This document shows, piece by piece, positions 27,401 through 39,500 of a DNA stretch of 64,000 bases (the first letter of the stretch is position 1; the number at the start of each line of letters is the position of its first letter). The stretch is taken from assembly GCA_009760855.2 (NCBI GenBank), contig WPIO01000019.1, positions 496,001-560,000 of the forward strand, read 5' to 3'. The stretch is from Cristatella mucedo (lineage: Eukaryota > Bryozoa > Phylactolaemata > Cristatellidae). The notes beneath the pieces are model-generated. The model was not told the DNA's origin and ran no database searches. It saw only the letters and a program-made list of their open reading frames with translations. A program made the position numbers and the translations under genes.

Positions 27401-28055
27401 CCTTTTCTAGTTATACTGTCTGATCCACTTTTGCCAAAGGATTGCAATAGAGATGCATTACTTTGCTTACAAGTGCTAGTATTTCAGTTAGCACTGCTAA
27501 TTTAACTCACAGTCCATCAGCACCTGATGAATGACAGACTGTGATGATATGCTTATATACTTAATCTTAGCAGGAGCCAGCAGCCTGAGCATTGAAGAAC
27601 CAAGGGATTGTCGCGTGTCACAACCTATAGTATACAGGCCAGCAGATGGCCAGCAGCAAAAGTTGGTTTGCTATACGACAGTCAGCTGTGGCCATATATC
27701 AGACGAGAGAATGACAATCCACACAACCTGAAATTGTAAAACGCAACCTTGATATTTGGTTAGAGTCAAGATTTAAATACATGGAACTTAGAGCAAGCCA
27801 ACCTTCTTCTCGGTAAAAAGTAAGAGCTCAATCAAGTTTGCTTACTTTTTTAACTGCACAGGTTTCCTTTCAGCAAACTGCTAATAGCGAATAGATTATC
27901 GTTAAACTTGACTTGCTCATTCATTTAGTTCACCCGGGAGCTGCATATAATACCTGCATTCAAAAAGTATGTTGTTCATAGAACAGCTTTTTTCTGTCTC
28001 GAAACAAAGTGGTTCAGATCAATTTGACAACAATATTAATAATGATAATAACATT
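24450..28055. other. unassigned region with CAG/GCT-rich parts
   Basis: Frames of 60-124 codons occur on both strands. Those at 26168-26461 (+) and 26889-26515 (-) are alanine-, threonine- or leucine-rich because of repeated GCT/CAG and similar triplets (26110-26370). I see no conserved domain, repeat family or exon with good splice sites. Confidence 0.35.
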
Positions 28056-28059
28056 AATT

Positions 28060-28325
28060 ACGTGTATGGCACATTCGAGAACTGAAGAGAGCTTCTTGGC
28101 ACTTTACAGATGTTGTAAAGCTATTTCTATGCTACTCACTACCTCAACTGCTCTCCTGACTCTGCTATGCTTCCCACTTTCTCTTTGTTGCGTGAGACGA
28201 AGTCTGTTGGGTACCGAATGCGTACTGAAAGCCGCTTAGGCTGTCAGTGAACTATACAAAACTCTCCCATGTAACACCCACATAATCTTTGTGGCTTTGT
28301 CGAGTCACAGATGGAGATGCAACAA
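28060..28325 (+). mobile_element. LINE family B 3' fragment
   Basis: ATGCTACTCACTACCTCAAC, CCCACTTTCTCTTTGTTGCG and GGTACCGAATGCGTACTGAA are the reverse complement of the segments at 42180-42300 and 48540-48660. The end CACATAATCTTTGTGGCTTT, then GATGGAGAT, is the shared 3' terminus of this family. Confidence 0.8.
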
Positions 28326-29025
28326 CAACAAATCACGACCCAAAAACTAGTGGCAACAGTTGCAGTGTCATCAAGCATGACATCGTTTCATGTGACATAC
28401 AGAGGGTCAGCATGTAGATATGGTTAGTCTCACCAGGCACAATGTCAGTATGCATAAGCACACAAAGGACGAATCATAAGGACCCACTAAATATTGTGAT
28501 ACATATATGCGTTTTAAGCTTCTTTTGAAATTTTGGCATGTCATGAATATCATGGCGTCAGCCGAGAATGAGTTCCATGCTTTGGGAGCCAATGAACTTA
28601 GGGCAGGGTTTTCAAAGGTTTTGAGGTTCCAACGAGGTATAGCTAAGCGATTTGAGAGAGAACATCAGGTTGTACCATGCTCGGCCTGGTGGAAGAGTTG
28701 TTCTGATAGGTAGGCATGAGCCCGAGAATAAAGGGACCTAAAAGTGACTGACAAAACCTTGAAGTCGATGTGCTGCTTGATTAGGAGTCAGTGAAGGTCG
28801 GCGAGAAGTGGTGTACTTTGTCAACTGAGATGCTCACGACAGACAAGCTTAATTGCACAGTTTTGCTACTGTAAGCACCTGATTGGACATGCTAGTTGAC
28901 CAGCAAGCAGTGAGTTAAAGAAGTCGTCAGGATGTTACAAATGCATGAACCAATTTGAATGCAGTATCCCTGTCTAAGCAAGTCGAAATTTCACAAATGT
29001 TGTGCAGCTGAAAGTAGGCAGACAT

Positions 29026-29180
29026 TACTGTTTTGCTAATTGGTCGAGCGATTAACATGCTTGCCCCGACCAAGGTCTGGCTGAGGTCGTGGTCTCGAGC
29101 CCTGAGGCATATGTGAAAAGCCTGAATAGACATTAAGTTCTCTTGGAGTGGTATACAAATTAATTATATTTATAAATAAT
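29026..29180 (+). mobile_element. tRNA-derived SINE family A, copy in LINE
   Basis: It aligns end to end with the copy at 29572-29735: a diverged A box, GCTTGCCCCGACCAAGGTCT, a B-box region GGTCTCGAGCCC, then the LINE-like tail with ATTAAGTTCTCTTGG. It splits LINE sequence that is continuous in copy 1. Confidence 0.8.
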
Positions 29181-29571
29181 ACAATGTGGTCGTCTAGTAC
29201 AAGATCACTCTGAAACTGGACACCTAGGTTTTGTGCAGATGCAATGCGAGATATGCTGGCAAAGCCGATTTCAACTAGAAATAATCTTTCCAATTTTTGA
29301 GCTACACTTGGTTTGCCCATAACTAATTATCTGTTTTTCTCGTCATTTAATCTGCGAAATTTTGCTGCCATGTGTGGATATCAACAATACAGGCAGCAAG
29401 GGTTGGCAAAGAATTGGACATGATGGAGGGCACGGATGGATCAGAGCAGGGTTACAACTGAGTGTCATCTGTATAGAAGTGAGCACCTAGATTGTGCTCG
29501 GCAAACACATCAGCAAGTGAGAGAGTATAAACTGTGAAATAAAGCAGATCAAGCACAGAGTCCTGATGTAC

Positions 29572-29735
29572 GCTGAGCTGGTTTGGTCCAGTGGTTAAGG
29601 TGCTCGCCCTGACCAAAGTCTGGCTAAGGTCGTGGGCTCGAGCTCCGAGGCATATGTGAAGCGCCTGGATAGAGATTAAGTTCTCTTGGGGCGCTAGACA
29701 AATGAATTTTATTTATTTATTTATTTACCCCATAT
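29572..29735 (+). mobile_element. tRNA-derived SINE family A, best-preserved copy
   Basis: The RNA polymerase III A box is TGGTCCAGTGG (29584-29594) and the B-box-like element is GGCTCGAGCTC (29635-29645), about 40 bp apart as in tRNAs. The 3' part, AAGCGCCTGGATAGAGATTA then GTTCTCTTGGGGCGCTAGAC, followed by a TTTA repeat, is nearly the same as the dominant LINE's 3' tail. It interrupts LINE copy 10 between GTAC and CCCAT; the bases TAC occur on both sides. Confidence 0.88.
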
Positions 29736-30344
29736 GTCAGTGGCTCTTTGGATGACCCTTGTCTGTTCACACCAGTACTCTGGAGCCTTCCACTGAGATA
29801 GGATCCAAACCATTTCAATGCATAGCCAGTGGTGCCCGGGGAATATGAGAGAAAACTTAAAAAGACTTTGCGATCAATAGTATCGAGTACTGCCGAAAGA
29901 TCAAGCAAAATAAGCACCGACTTTACTTTAACTAAGTCTGCATTCCTGAGAAGGTCATTTTAAGCCTTTAGCGATGCTGACTCCGTGAAGTGATTAGCTC
30001 TAAATCCAGACTAGAACTTACTTGCTAGGTTTGAAGTTTCAATATAAGAGGTTAGCTGGTCTGCCACAAACTTGCTCTGACGTCTTTGATAGGAATGGTA
30101 GAAAGGTGACTGAGCAAAAGCTGCATAAGTTCTCTTGGTCTTGTGTTACTTTTTCAATTAGCCACCTAAGAACATCCTTATTAAAAGTTGCAGGTACATG
30201 ACCTGAAGCTAAGGACATATTTACTATTTCAGCTAGGTCAGACACAATTGGAGGAGACACACTAGCAAAATCTCGGACACCCTTTCTGCTAAAGCGCCAG
30301 ATTGCATGATACTTCTGTGATGTCATGTGTACAGCTAGCAACTA

Positions 30345-31200
30345 GCAATAGCATTTTGTTAGTTGTTGAAATGTGTCCATAGTTTAGCTTCCTAAAATGG
30401 TCAATCTGATTGTGCTTTGACAGCCCCACTGATATCGCGAGGTGATATTGCCGATTGCAGAGCTTTCTTTTTTCCTTGTAATTGGAAGGCTGTCAACTTC
30501 ACCTGATGGGGATGCATGAAATGTTAGCCCCACTTTCGGCTCTGATCCATTTATCTCTTTTTCCTGGCATGCACAACCACTGTAATTAGTTCAGTTCTTG
30601 AAGCATTATATCAATTAGGCTGCAGGTGCAGCCCTATATGCATTTTTCATTTCCGTAACGTTGGAGCAACCACTCTGCTAGAAACTAGTGCACCTCACTA
30701 TGCCATTTAACAGAGGGAGAATAAAGCCTTATTTCCTTGTTGCTGTCTGCTTTACCAATCGGCCTTGGTATTCAGCTGCTCTCGATAAACAGACAAACGG
30801 CAAAACGAGTTTGCTTATGTAGACAACCAGATGTGAATTGTTTGTGAAAGTTGTTCTGTGTGGTTTTTCTCTGAAGGCCATCCGTGAATATGCAACTGCA
30901 TTATAGTTCCACCAGTCTGCTATTAAATGCTGCTGCTAGTAGGCATCACAATAAGTTAAAGTGCACAGGCTAGAGCAAGATAGCATGCCATCTTCGGATT
31001 GGCATTCTTGCATACACACTTACCGGCCATTTTCGTGGGTTCTACGCTATTTATCTACCCTTCTGCCCCAAACTATTGCTATTCTTACCTGATGCAAGCG
31101 ATTGGCAGGACTTGTGGTTCGGCAGTTGCAACTTCCCTAATGTTCTTTATGTTAGAATCAAAGCTGTCAGGTTTCATCTTGACACCTGTATGTGCTGTGC
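30345..31200. other. stretch without a recognised gene or repeat
   Basis: Only chance-length open frames are present. I recognise no repeat boundary. Confidence 0.45.
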
Positions 31201-31204
31201 ACTT

Positions 31205-31365
31205 AAACCTGATAATAATATAAACATATATAATTCATTTATATAGCACACTAGGAGAAACGAATCTCTATGCAGGCACTTCACATATGCTACAATGCTT
31301 GAGCCCACAATCTTGATCGCTAAAGGCCAGCCCCTTAACCCACTGACCAAATCAGGGATTGCATA
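31205..31365 (-). mobile_element. SINE family A, diverged copy
   Basis: In reverse complement it keeps the order of A-box-like TGGTCAGTGGGTTAAGG, B-box region GGGCTCAAGC, the GCATATGTGAAGTGCCTGC junction, and the tail with TTCTCCTAGTGTGC. Confidence 0.7.
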
Positions 31366-31934
31366 GATAAATAGATTGTATTACTCAGAATTAAACCAAG
31401 TAGGGGCCAAGCATTGACTTTTCCCGGAAAGTTAACTCGTAGGAGTTTTGAAGAGGCGTGTCAGATGGCTTTACCACTGACTACACCTTCACAGTTAGTC
31501 CAAGACTGGGGGGTCAGGTCCTGTCGGCTTCCTTTGGAAGATCGTTGCAGATGCAGAAACTATGCCTGCACATAATCATCTCATAACTATGACTTATCAA
31601 CAGCTTATTTCTAAAAAATTTCTCAGCTCTATCAGAAAGAAAGGCATCGGCAGATGCTGGAGGCAACAACTGGTGTTGCTGGTCTGCAGCTGCTGCAAAA
31701 CTGCTTCGCAAGAGCTACCCTGACCAGCTCTGGTCAAGTGCTTACTGCCTATTTTTATCCACCAGAGATTAGCTTAGCATTGGCTTATCATGTAGCTTCC
31801 AATTTTGACTTCTGATGAAGGAAATAGCATGTAATGTTACAGTGTGAATTGAAGCCGTGGCTAATCTTTAATGTAATTGAACTAATGGGGTAAATCCCTG
31901 ACGTCAAGGACACAGCTGCTAGATGCTCTTACAA

Positions 31935-32158
31935 ACAATGGCCTTCACAGCCTCAGGGTCTTAGCACTGGGGGGGAGGTGCTTGTTCTTCACGATCCATG
32001 CAGTGGGTTCGAGTCCTGCAGAGGGCTACCCCTTTATTGCTCAGTGCAAGTGGTGGTCATTGCCGTTAAGGTTCTTCTGCTGCTATACAAGCTGATATAT
32101 ACATATCAGATTTGAGGCTGTTGAATCCGCTAATATCCACCGAGTACATTTTTTAATC
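31935..32158 (+). mobile_element. tRNA-derived SINE family B, diverged copy
   Basis: The B box GGTTCGAGTCC is intact, followed by TGCAGAGGGCTACCCCTTTA, then GCAAGTGGTGGTCATTGCCG and GCTATACAAGCTGATA, matching the copies at 56980 and 39475. The left part, with the A box, is degraded. Confidence 0.7.
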
Positions 32159-32199
32159 CTGGTGACACGACAGTCTATTACAACATAGCATCTACGCTC

Positions 32200-32475
32200 T
32201 TTTCACGGCACCTTAGCATTCGAGCCGAAAAAGTGCGCACGGTCTCTGTCGACATAGCTAGTGACAAATGCACCTGTTTATTACATCATTTGATGGGTCT
32301 TTGTGATTTGCTCTTCGTGTGCATGTACCTTCTTACACTATGCCCGATGCTTGTAGATGTTACCATCAGTCATTTAGTAATGCTTTATATACAGCATTTA
32401 TAAAGTGCCTGGAAAGAGATTTGGTTCTCTGAGGGTGCTCTGTAAATGTATTGTTATTACTATTATTATTGTTAT
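32200..32475 (+). mobile_element. L2-like LINE 3' fragment
   Basis: It contains TTTGATGGGTCTTTGTGATT, which matches GTGGGTCCCTGTGATTCG of copies 2 and 9. The tail AAAGTGCCTGGAAAGAGATT and an (ATT)n end follow. Confidence 0.75.
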
Positions 32476-32479
32476 TATG

Positions 32480-34020
32480 GCGGCTGGATAAAGACTCGAG
32501 CATAGCAAGCTGGAGGGTAGCTAATACTGCTCCATACTCCCACATCTACCCTCTGCTCTCCGGCTGCGATTCTAGCACATGAAATTGTGGACTATGTATG
32601 GGTCCATGCAATCAGGTAGGAGCTGTCTCACGTTCCCTAGCAAGCACTGCAATGAGCCAATGCTCTGCACCAACTATTGATCTCGTGGTCTAGTCTCAAT
32701 CAGAGCATGCCATCTCAGGCTGCTCAATATTGGGGACTGTGTGCATGCCGGGACACCAACCGCTGCGCTGCATTGCTAAAACGAGAACAGCCAGTGGCAT
32801 TATTACTTTGGCCATGTGGCATTGGCCAGTGGCAGTGGCACTAACCAGAGTTATGCAACCTTGTCGTTAACATGCATCGGCTGCGCAATCGGCTGAGCTC
32901 GTTGCTCGGCCGATTGCGCAAAATGACAGAGCAGTCGGTCGCAGCATCGAGATCCAGCTGTGCTTAAGCTGCATGCATAGGCTTCGGTCAGCTCAGCTTA
33001 TGTACCGTTACTATGTTGTGAATGTAAAGCCACTGTCTGCCACTGACACTCAGCCAGTGACAGACGATGTCTGTTGAGCTCAGATGCATGCTTACACATG
33101 CACGAGCAGGCACTCGCAAGCATGCAAGAGTGCACATTGAGTTGGGAAAGAAGTAAGGCAGGTAGAGCCAATTCCACAGAGGCAGATGGAAAGAATGAAT
33201 AACAACCGATGTGTGCACATAGATTGTTAAATACAGTACAAGATAGAGAAGAGATAACCATGTCCGCCTGCTCAATGTGGACGGTGGCCACTTGCATGCG
33301 ACTCTATTCTTACAAGGCTAGTATGCAGATCAGCGTGGTCCCTGCAGGCACTTACTCCAGTGGGTTAAAAGCATTTTTGCTTTTCCTGCATCTTTTCTCT
33401 TGATAACTATAGTCACGTTATACCACTTGCTCTGCTACTAGCTTGCCAAATCAGCATAGCAAGCGACTATTACCTAAGCTTGACTGTAGAACGCTAGGAT
33501 TAAGTCTGCAAGCACACCATGTCAACCTGGTAGGACCCAGTTATTCGGCTACGTGCCAGCATAAAAGTGAGAAGTTCCTGGATTTAGGTACAGAAGTGAG
33601 TGAGGCAAACTAGAGCAATCAGATAGGGAGGGTTTGGCAACGGTAATTAAACATTTGAGTTGGTATAATGGAGGCTGCCAAGGTGATGACAATCATACAT
33701 TGAAAAAGAAGAAACTGCTCGAATGGAGCTCAAAGTCTGTTGCAGCTTCAACAGTAAAGGGTGTCAATTGGTGAAAAACTGATTGAATAGGAAAACTTGT
33801 GAGAAGTCGGATATGTATAGGGAGACTAATCAGCAAAACATTTATCAATTGAATTTTGTTGTTTGGATGGTTTCGAAGCACACAAAAGCTAAGAATACAC
33901 ATGACAAGCGAAGTAGCAGGAGTCGACAGTTTAGTTTTTTTTTAGACAGCAGCGAAGCTAAGTAAACGAATCCCGATTTTTTAGTTGCCTCAGCGAGTTG
34001 TTGCCTTGTGTAAGAAAACA
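32480..34020. other. stretch without a recognised gene
   Basis: Frames of up to 99 codons (- strand, around 33275-32988) show no motif I know. No repeat family is recognised. Confidence 0.4.
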
Positions 34021-34024
34021 AGTA

Positions 34025-34115
34025 AAGAGTTTCCTTTACAGCAAATGCGAAGCACCTGGAAAGAGATCAGTTCTCTGATGGTGGTGTAAAAATATCCTAA
34101 TATTAATATTATCCT
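34025..34115 (+). mobile_element. L2-like LINE 3' tail fragment
   Basis: TTTACAGCAAATGCGAAGCA, then CCTGGAAAGAGATCAGTTCT and a degraded end with TATTAATATTA, matches the LINE 3' terminus. Confidence 0.65.
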
Positions 34116-34119
34116 TTGG

Positions 34120-35600
34120 ATCACTTTGCTATCCAAGTTCACAAACTCAGATGCAATGGCTTAATGAGCTGATTAGCATGTGCCATCTAGCATCCAAAGC
34201 TAGGACAAGGACTTCCGTGCTTTTCCTTTTTACACGTGCATGCACACCTGTTTTCCCGGAACCTTGAATTAAAAAGGGCCCAATGATCAATAGAGTTAGT
34301 AGCACTAAGTCTCACCAGCAATATTCATGTCAAGGCACTCACAGTTAGTCTGCAATCGCCTTGCACTCTGCTCTTTGTTAACAACTTACTATCTTGCTCG
34401 TGTGATAATAGACAGTTGTGCATCGGTTGTGTACACGCTTGTTCACGTCAATGCTCAAGTCAGAACATCAGCAGGGTGTTATGCAGCCGGTTCGAACTGC
34501 GAAATGGAAATGCACCAATCTATTATTTTTTTCTAGATTCATGGCGATAGATGCTGACAGTACAAGTGATTAGTACTCTCATCCGGTTGGATTCTGGCCC
34601 AGGGTGCACAAAAGAACGTTGCACTGTCACTCAGCAAGAAGGTCAGTGGCAAAAATTGGAGAGCTCGGGGATTATTCATTTGTATGCAGCTCTGTGCGAT
34701 TAGGAAATTCATTCCTTCGAGGTTCTTGACTCAACATATCCCTATGAAACTTGGAGTGATCAGTCATAGATTCTTTTCGAAATTGCAGTGATGAAACTAG
34801 ATGGCTCCGTTTATATTTAATTTTACACCTGTGTGTGCGGTATGTCGTATGGAAATGATCGATGATTCTGCAGCACCATTGCCAAGTAGATGATAACAAT
34901 GTCATGCACATGGGCCCTACCTCTGCAGAGCTCAGAAGTATCCATTGGAATTTTACCTAACCGAACCTACTTCACATACATACCAGCTAATCCGAAGGAA
35001 CTCAAGTTTCTGGCTTGCTGGAAGGAGCAGTAAATGGCTTGCGCAAGAATATGTGAGACTTTGCTGGCTGAAAGCTGCCAAGGTTGATAGGTGCAGAGGG
35101 CAAACTGGGCAAATGAGGTTAGGTAACCCTAATTAGGGGGAAGTGGGCGTTTCGTAGCGTAAGGATGGATCAATCCGCCGATAGGTTCAAGCAGGGATTC
35201 ATATTCATAGAATTTGCTTTAGAACCTCGGAACTAAAAGACAAGTAGATTACCCAGGCCCAGCCACTTCTTGTAGAGCCGACATACGACAATCGTGCGTT
35301 GCTCAGGTAGCCGTAATTAAATGCTGTCTGTTAAAACAAAATTATGTTAGCTAAAACCTTCTAAATATATATATTTAGCTGCAATGTATACATAATATGT
35401 TACAGCAACCAATCCTATGAACGGCTAGCCAAAACTGGTAAATGGATATTGAGAACTACTTAGTCTCGCGTATGGACATTATCATATGGAAGTAGTGCGC
35501 AGGTGTCGGAAGTCCATTCGGTATCGAACGGGCGTTCTGCTCCGGCGTTCTGGAGCTGCAGCTGGTGCCTTTTTAAAAGGGCTTCGTCTGCAGGTAGTCG
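34120..35600. other. upstream flank of CPEB, nothing assigned
   Basis: The CPEB promoter and 5' UTR should lie here or further left. I cannot place a TATA box, initiator or 5' exon with confidence. GC content rises close to the first coding exon. Confidence 0.4.
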
Positions 35601-35617
35601 GCTGAGATTGCTGGCAG

Positions 35618-36598
35618 ATGGGAGACAAGAATATTGGATTGCAAGCTTTGTCAGTAGGTGACTCGATTCAGACGCCGAAAAGCAGCTCACTTTTTAGTGG
35701 TGACGCCGGCAGTACCAGCGTCTCCCAGTACAGCGATCGACATTTTCGGCTGCAGAAGATGCAGGATGACGGTAACGATTCTGCCGACGCAGCTTCCCAG
35801 AATGGAGCGAAGCTGAAGTTTTTTGACCCAAATTTACACCTCGCTGACAAGAGATCCGACGTGTCCAGCCCGACCTCTTCGAACGCCATCAGCAACGGCG
35901 GTTCTATGAGTTTCGACCTCGTCGACGCAGCTGCTGGATTCACTTCTGGAGCCGTCTGGCCGCCGCGCGGCTCAGACGAGAGTATAATCCTGCAAGGCTT
36001 TCAGACTCTAGGCAGCGGGGCATTCACTGTAGGACTTAATAATAACAATTCGATGATCGGCGCGCCTTCTGTAGGGGCCAATATCGGCTCCATGGGAAGC
36101 TTCGGCAACGGGTCGGTGGGCGTTCTTCCACCGTTCTGCGGGCCCAGCGTCGGCGCCGGAATGCCGACGAACAATTTCTCGCAACATAGACGCGCCATTA
36201 CGGCTCAGCATAATTTCCACATGCCTCAGAAGGGACCGATGCCGGCGAAGATGACATGGAGCGGGCCGGGCGCTGCTGGGCCGCCGCCGCAGTCGATGTG
36301 GCCCGGACCGCAGCAGCCGAGCATCTCGCCGTGGACCGCAGCGCTCCAGCTTCAACAGCAGCAGCGTAACACTCGACCGGCTTCAATGGGTGCAGTGGGT
36401 GGGCCCGGCATGCTGAAGAAGGGACCACAGCAGCAGGCCGGGCAGGGCGCTGGTGGTTTCGGAGCTCACATGAACCAGTCGCGATTTCGCAGAGGAAGCC
36501 CGCAAGTGTTCTCTGGGCGGCATAACCCAGTGGACCTGCAGTACCCCGGCGTAATGGTGCCCGACCTGCCGGACGGCGGTCTGCTCCACTATCACAAC
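35618..36598 (+). CDS. CPEB: CPEB coding exon 1 (residues 1-327)
   Basis: It opens at ATG 35618, the first Met after an in-frame stop at 35603-35605, and closes before a GTAAGT donor at 36599. It is exactly 327 codons (phase 0). The protein is disordered: GSM and GNGSVG repeats, a PPPQSMWPGPQQPSISPW segment like the SPW region of vertebrate CPEB2-4, and QLQQQQRN. It lacks the long poly-Q tract found in prion-like CPEBs such as those of Aplysia and Drosophila. The open frame runs on to 36694, but that part is intron. Local GC is clearly higher than in the flanks. Confidence 0.93.
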
Positions 36599-39500
36599 GT
36601 AAGTCGTCGCGGCAGCAAACGCTTTACGTGCGCGAGCCAACCCTTGCCGATCATATTAGATTCGTGCACAAACCCATGCGTGACTAGGCAGTGAGTTTGT
36701 CAGAGAACTCTCGAGGACTTTCCATGGGTGAACGCTGGCTGGGATGTGCACAGCAGATGGAAGCAGCTGTGGCCACTCAGCATGAAATACTGTTTGACCA
36801 TTTCAGGACCCCAGGCAGAACAACGGCACGGATGCTGCGATGAAATTTGACGCCCTTCAAAGTCAGCTGCTGGATATAATGCGTCAGAACCAGATGGATG
36901 CCCACGATGCTGGAAAAAGTAGGCAGTTCTGCACTGGCTCCGAGAAGCTGTTCCGGCCGGTTAACTAGCTAAGACCAATTAAGTTGCTGCTCGGTGCCCA
37001 CTGCAGCACCCAGCCGACTGCCATACGGCAGCCCGGCCTTATACCTTGCTCACCCTAATTGCTGCACCTACAGCTGCTGCCCCAACTGCTAACGAGCCTT
37101 TTGCTGTGCAGCCAGCCGGTGACCAGCTTTCCTAGCTGAGCCGAGCTAGCCCCTTCCGGTATGGCGCTCGCTCAAGGCGTAGCACATATTTTGCCTTAGT
37201 ATTTCCAGTCACATTTTGAAGCCATGCCCTTGTGCTGGCTGGTGGTGGCGGCAGCTGGTGGTTGGGGACAGACCAAGTGCGCGAATCTGGCATTCAAGTA
37301 CTGGCAGTGGATTGCTCGTTGCTGCTGCTGCCACTGCTGCCTCGCTCTGTCGCACCTAGTGAATGCTAGCGCGCACTTTTGCACCGCTGCAGTGAGGTCG
37401 CAGTATTACGTGCCCGGCGATGAGCACAGCCTGCTGGGCGACGAGCTCGGCGGCTTCGACCACGGACTGCCGCCGTTCGGCTTGCCATTCATGTCGCCCA
37501 TGTATGGCATGCACGCCGATAGGACCGAGCGCTACTCGCGCAAGGTGTTCGTCGGCGGACTGCCGCCCGACATTGACGAAGGTCAGTCTCGTCACAGGAT
37601 GCTGCAGTCTTTGGGTCGACCTCTTGCTGTGAACACACTGCAAAGCCCTGCGAGCTGCAGGCCGTTTCGATCTGCCACAGCAGTAGCTGCTGCAGCTCTG
37701 AAGCAGCCACAGCAGCATGCTGCTTCTGTCAGCACAATCGTGTCCAGGTCGGTTCTCCAGTTTGGGGAGAGCTCGATTACGTCCGGCTTTGCTCAGTCTT
37801 AGCATTCGTTGCATCCGGGCCATTGTGGGTACTGCATTGCTGTGTGAGCCTGTGCAGTTTGCCTTAGCAGAAGCCGTGCTGCTAGCATGGCTGCCTGTAC
37901 CCCTTCGGGTCAGCAGATTCAGATCAGATCCCTCTCTCGGGCAGTCGGCAGCGGGTGGCCAGAGGTGCCTGTTTCAGTCCTTGGTGTGTGGCCACCGACT
38001 TGGTGCAGGAAGCTTGAGCAGTACACGTGATGCATTTCGTAGCAAGGCAGACTCCTGCTGGGTGAGGTGTGCTAGGCAAACCGTCTCTGCATCGGGTGCC
38101 GATCAGTGCCACTATTGATCGATCGCCGAGTGCTTCTTAAGCACCTCTCTTCTTGCCTGGGCAGCACTGGTGCTGCACTGCAATGGTTTAGGTTCTATCT
38201 CGGTGGGAGACTTGAGAGCTTTGATGTCAATGGGCCACGGCTATCCTAGGAGCCTCTGAAGTATGGGTTACCCGAGGGCTCAGTGCTTGGTCTCGGCTTT
38301 TCAAAAATTATGCTCCCCCTCTCGCCGATGTAATTGCCATGCTTAGTCTAGGCTTTCATTTTTATGCAGATAATGCTCAGCTGTACTTGTGTGCTTTGAT
38401 CCCTCCCTGCACGGCAGACTCTCTCAACTCCCTGGCAGTGCCCAGTGCTGGCATTTGCACTTGAAAGGAAGCAAACATTCTCAAACTGAATGATTATAAA
38501 AACCAACTTGCTAGTTATGGTTAAACCTAGCAGTACTTATAAATTGGAAAACCTAGCTCTTAAATGGGGCCCTGTCAGCGTATTGCCTGTAGCATCTGCA
38601 TGAATTCTGATCGTAAGGTTTCAAAGGACATTTCACTAGACGACCTCACCTAATCCACAGCAAAACTGCCTGCTTTCAGATATATTGCACATTTTTGGGC
38701 TGCTTTGACAGGGTTACCGCATTCAAGGTGATCCGTGCATTTGTGAAATCCTATCTCGACATCTGTAGCATTCTTTCCGAAAGCCTTCTGGCCTGTGCAA
38801 TAAGGCAGTGACAGTTTGTGAAAAAACCTGCAGCTACGCTTGTCTGTCGTAAGTGTCCTAGCTGCCACATTCATTGCTGCTTCTCATCGATTTGCACTGA
38901 ATCCACACGAAGCAGCTTGATTGACCATAAGGTTTTGTCACTGACTTTAATGTCTCGTCATTCTCTTGCTTTGGCCAGCCTATTCGAACTACTTTCCAAT
39001 CAGGCTAGGCATCGGACCAGCCACTCTTTTGACTGAAGTCGTTTAGCTGTGCCTCGAATCAACTCGAATCCTTTAGAGACTGTGACTTTAGTTCGAGTGC
39101 TCTCAAAGCCTGCAACTCACACGTAACTGACATGAAACAATGTTAGAGAGAACCTAAGAATCCGCCTGGTTCTCAGTCATTGCTGGGTCCCAGTGAATAG
39201 TCCTTTGTGTGCTGATTCGTGCTGACATTACGTGTCTCACTAACCAGTTGATAGGCTGCCTTAACGGCAGCTGCATAGCAAAAAGTGCTGCTATAGAAAG
39301 AAGAGGGCACTAATTAATGGCTGCCTGTTACCGTGGTTCTGGCTTCGAGCTGTTGCTATGTTGCAGTCTGCCGAGGATGCAAAGAAACACTACGACAGCT
39401 GTGCGTGGATCTGTGAATCTCCATCTCAAGCATTCGTGTGTCCCGTATACTTGCGAGTTCCCGTGGTGCTACCATAAAAAAATACTAGCTGATTAAACAG

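Larger units (their letters stand above)
28330..30340 (-). mobile_element. L2-like LINE copy 10, with two nested SINEs
   Basis: In reverse orientation it runs from a decayed 3' UTR (28380-28480) through the C-terminal region (28600-28740), RT thumb (28900-29030, 29185-29320), and fingers/palm (29720-29920, LLDLSAVLDTIDR) to about 30340. The YADD region near 29470 is degraded. Two SINE A copies interrupt it at about 29026-29180 and 29572-29735. It is inactive. Confidence 0.8.

Noticed and set aside
29580-29650. tRNA gene
   Set aside because: A and B boxes are present, but the sequence does not fold as a full tRNA and recurs with a LINE-like tail, so it is a SINE. The same applies to 56985-57046 and the reverse copies.
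36008-36640. Minus-strand frames opposite CPEB exon 1
   Set aside because: Shadows of a GC-rich exon on the other strand.
36599-36694. Extension of the CPEB first frame to the stop at 36694
   Set aside because: A strong GTAAGT donor at 36599 and in-phase exon 2 with the conserved DIMR motif show this is intron, although a short isoform cannot be fully excluded.
37224-37823. 192-codon + and 155-codon - frames around CPEB exon 3
   Set aside because: Only 37393-37581 (+) is exon; the rest is intron read-through and the minus frame is a shadow.
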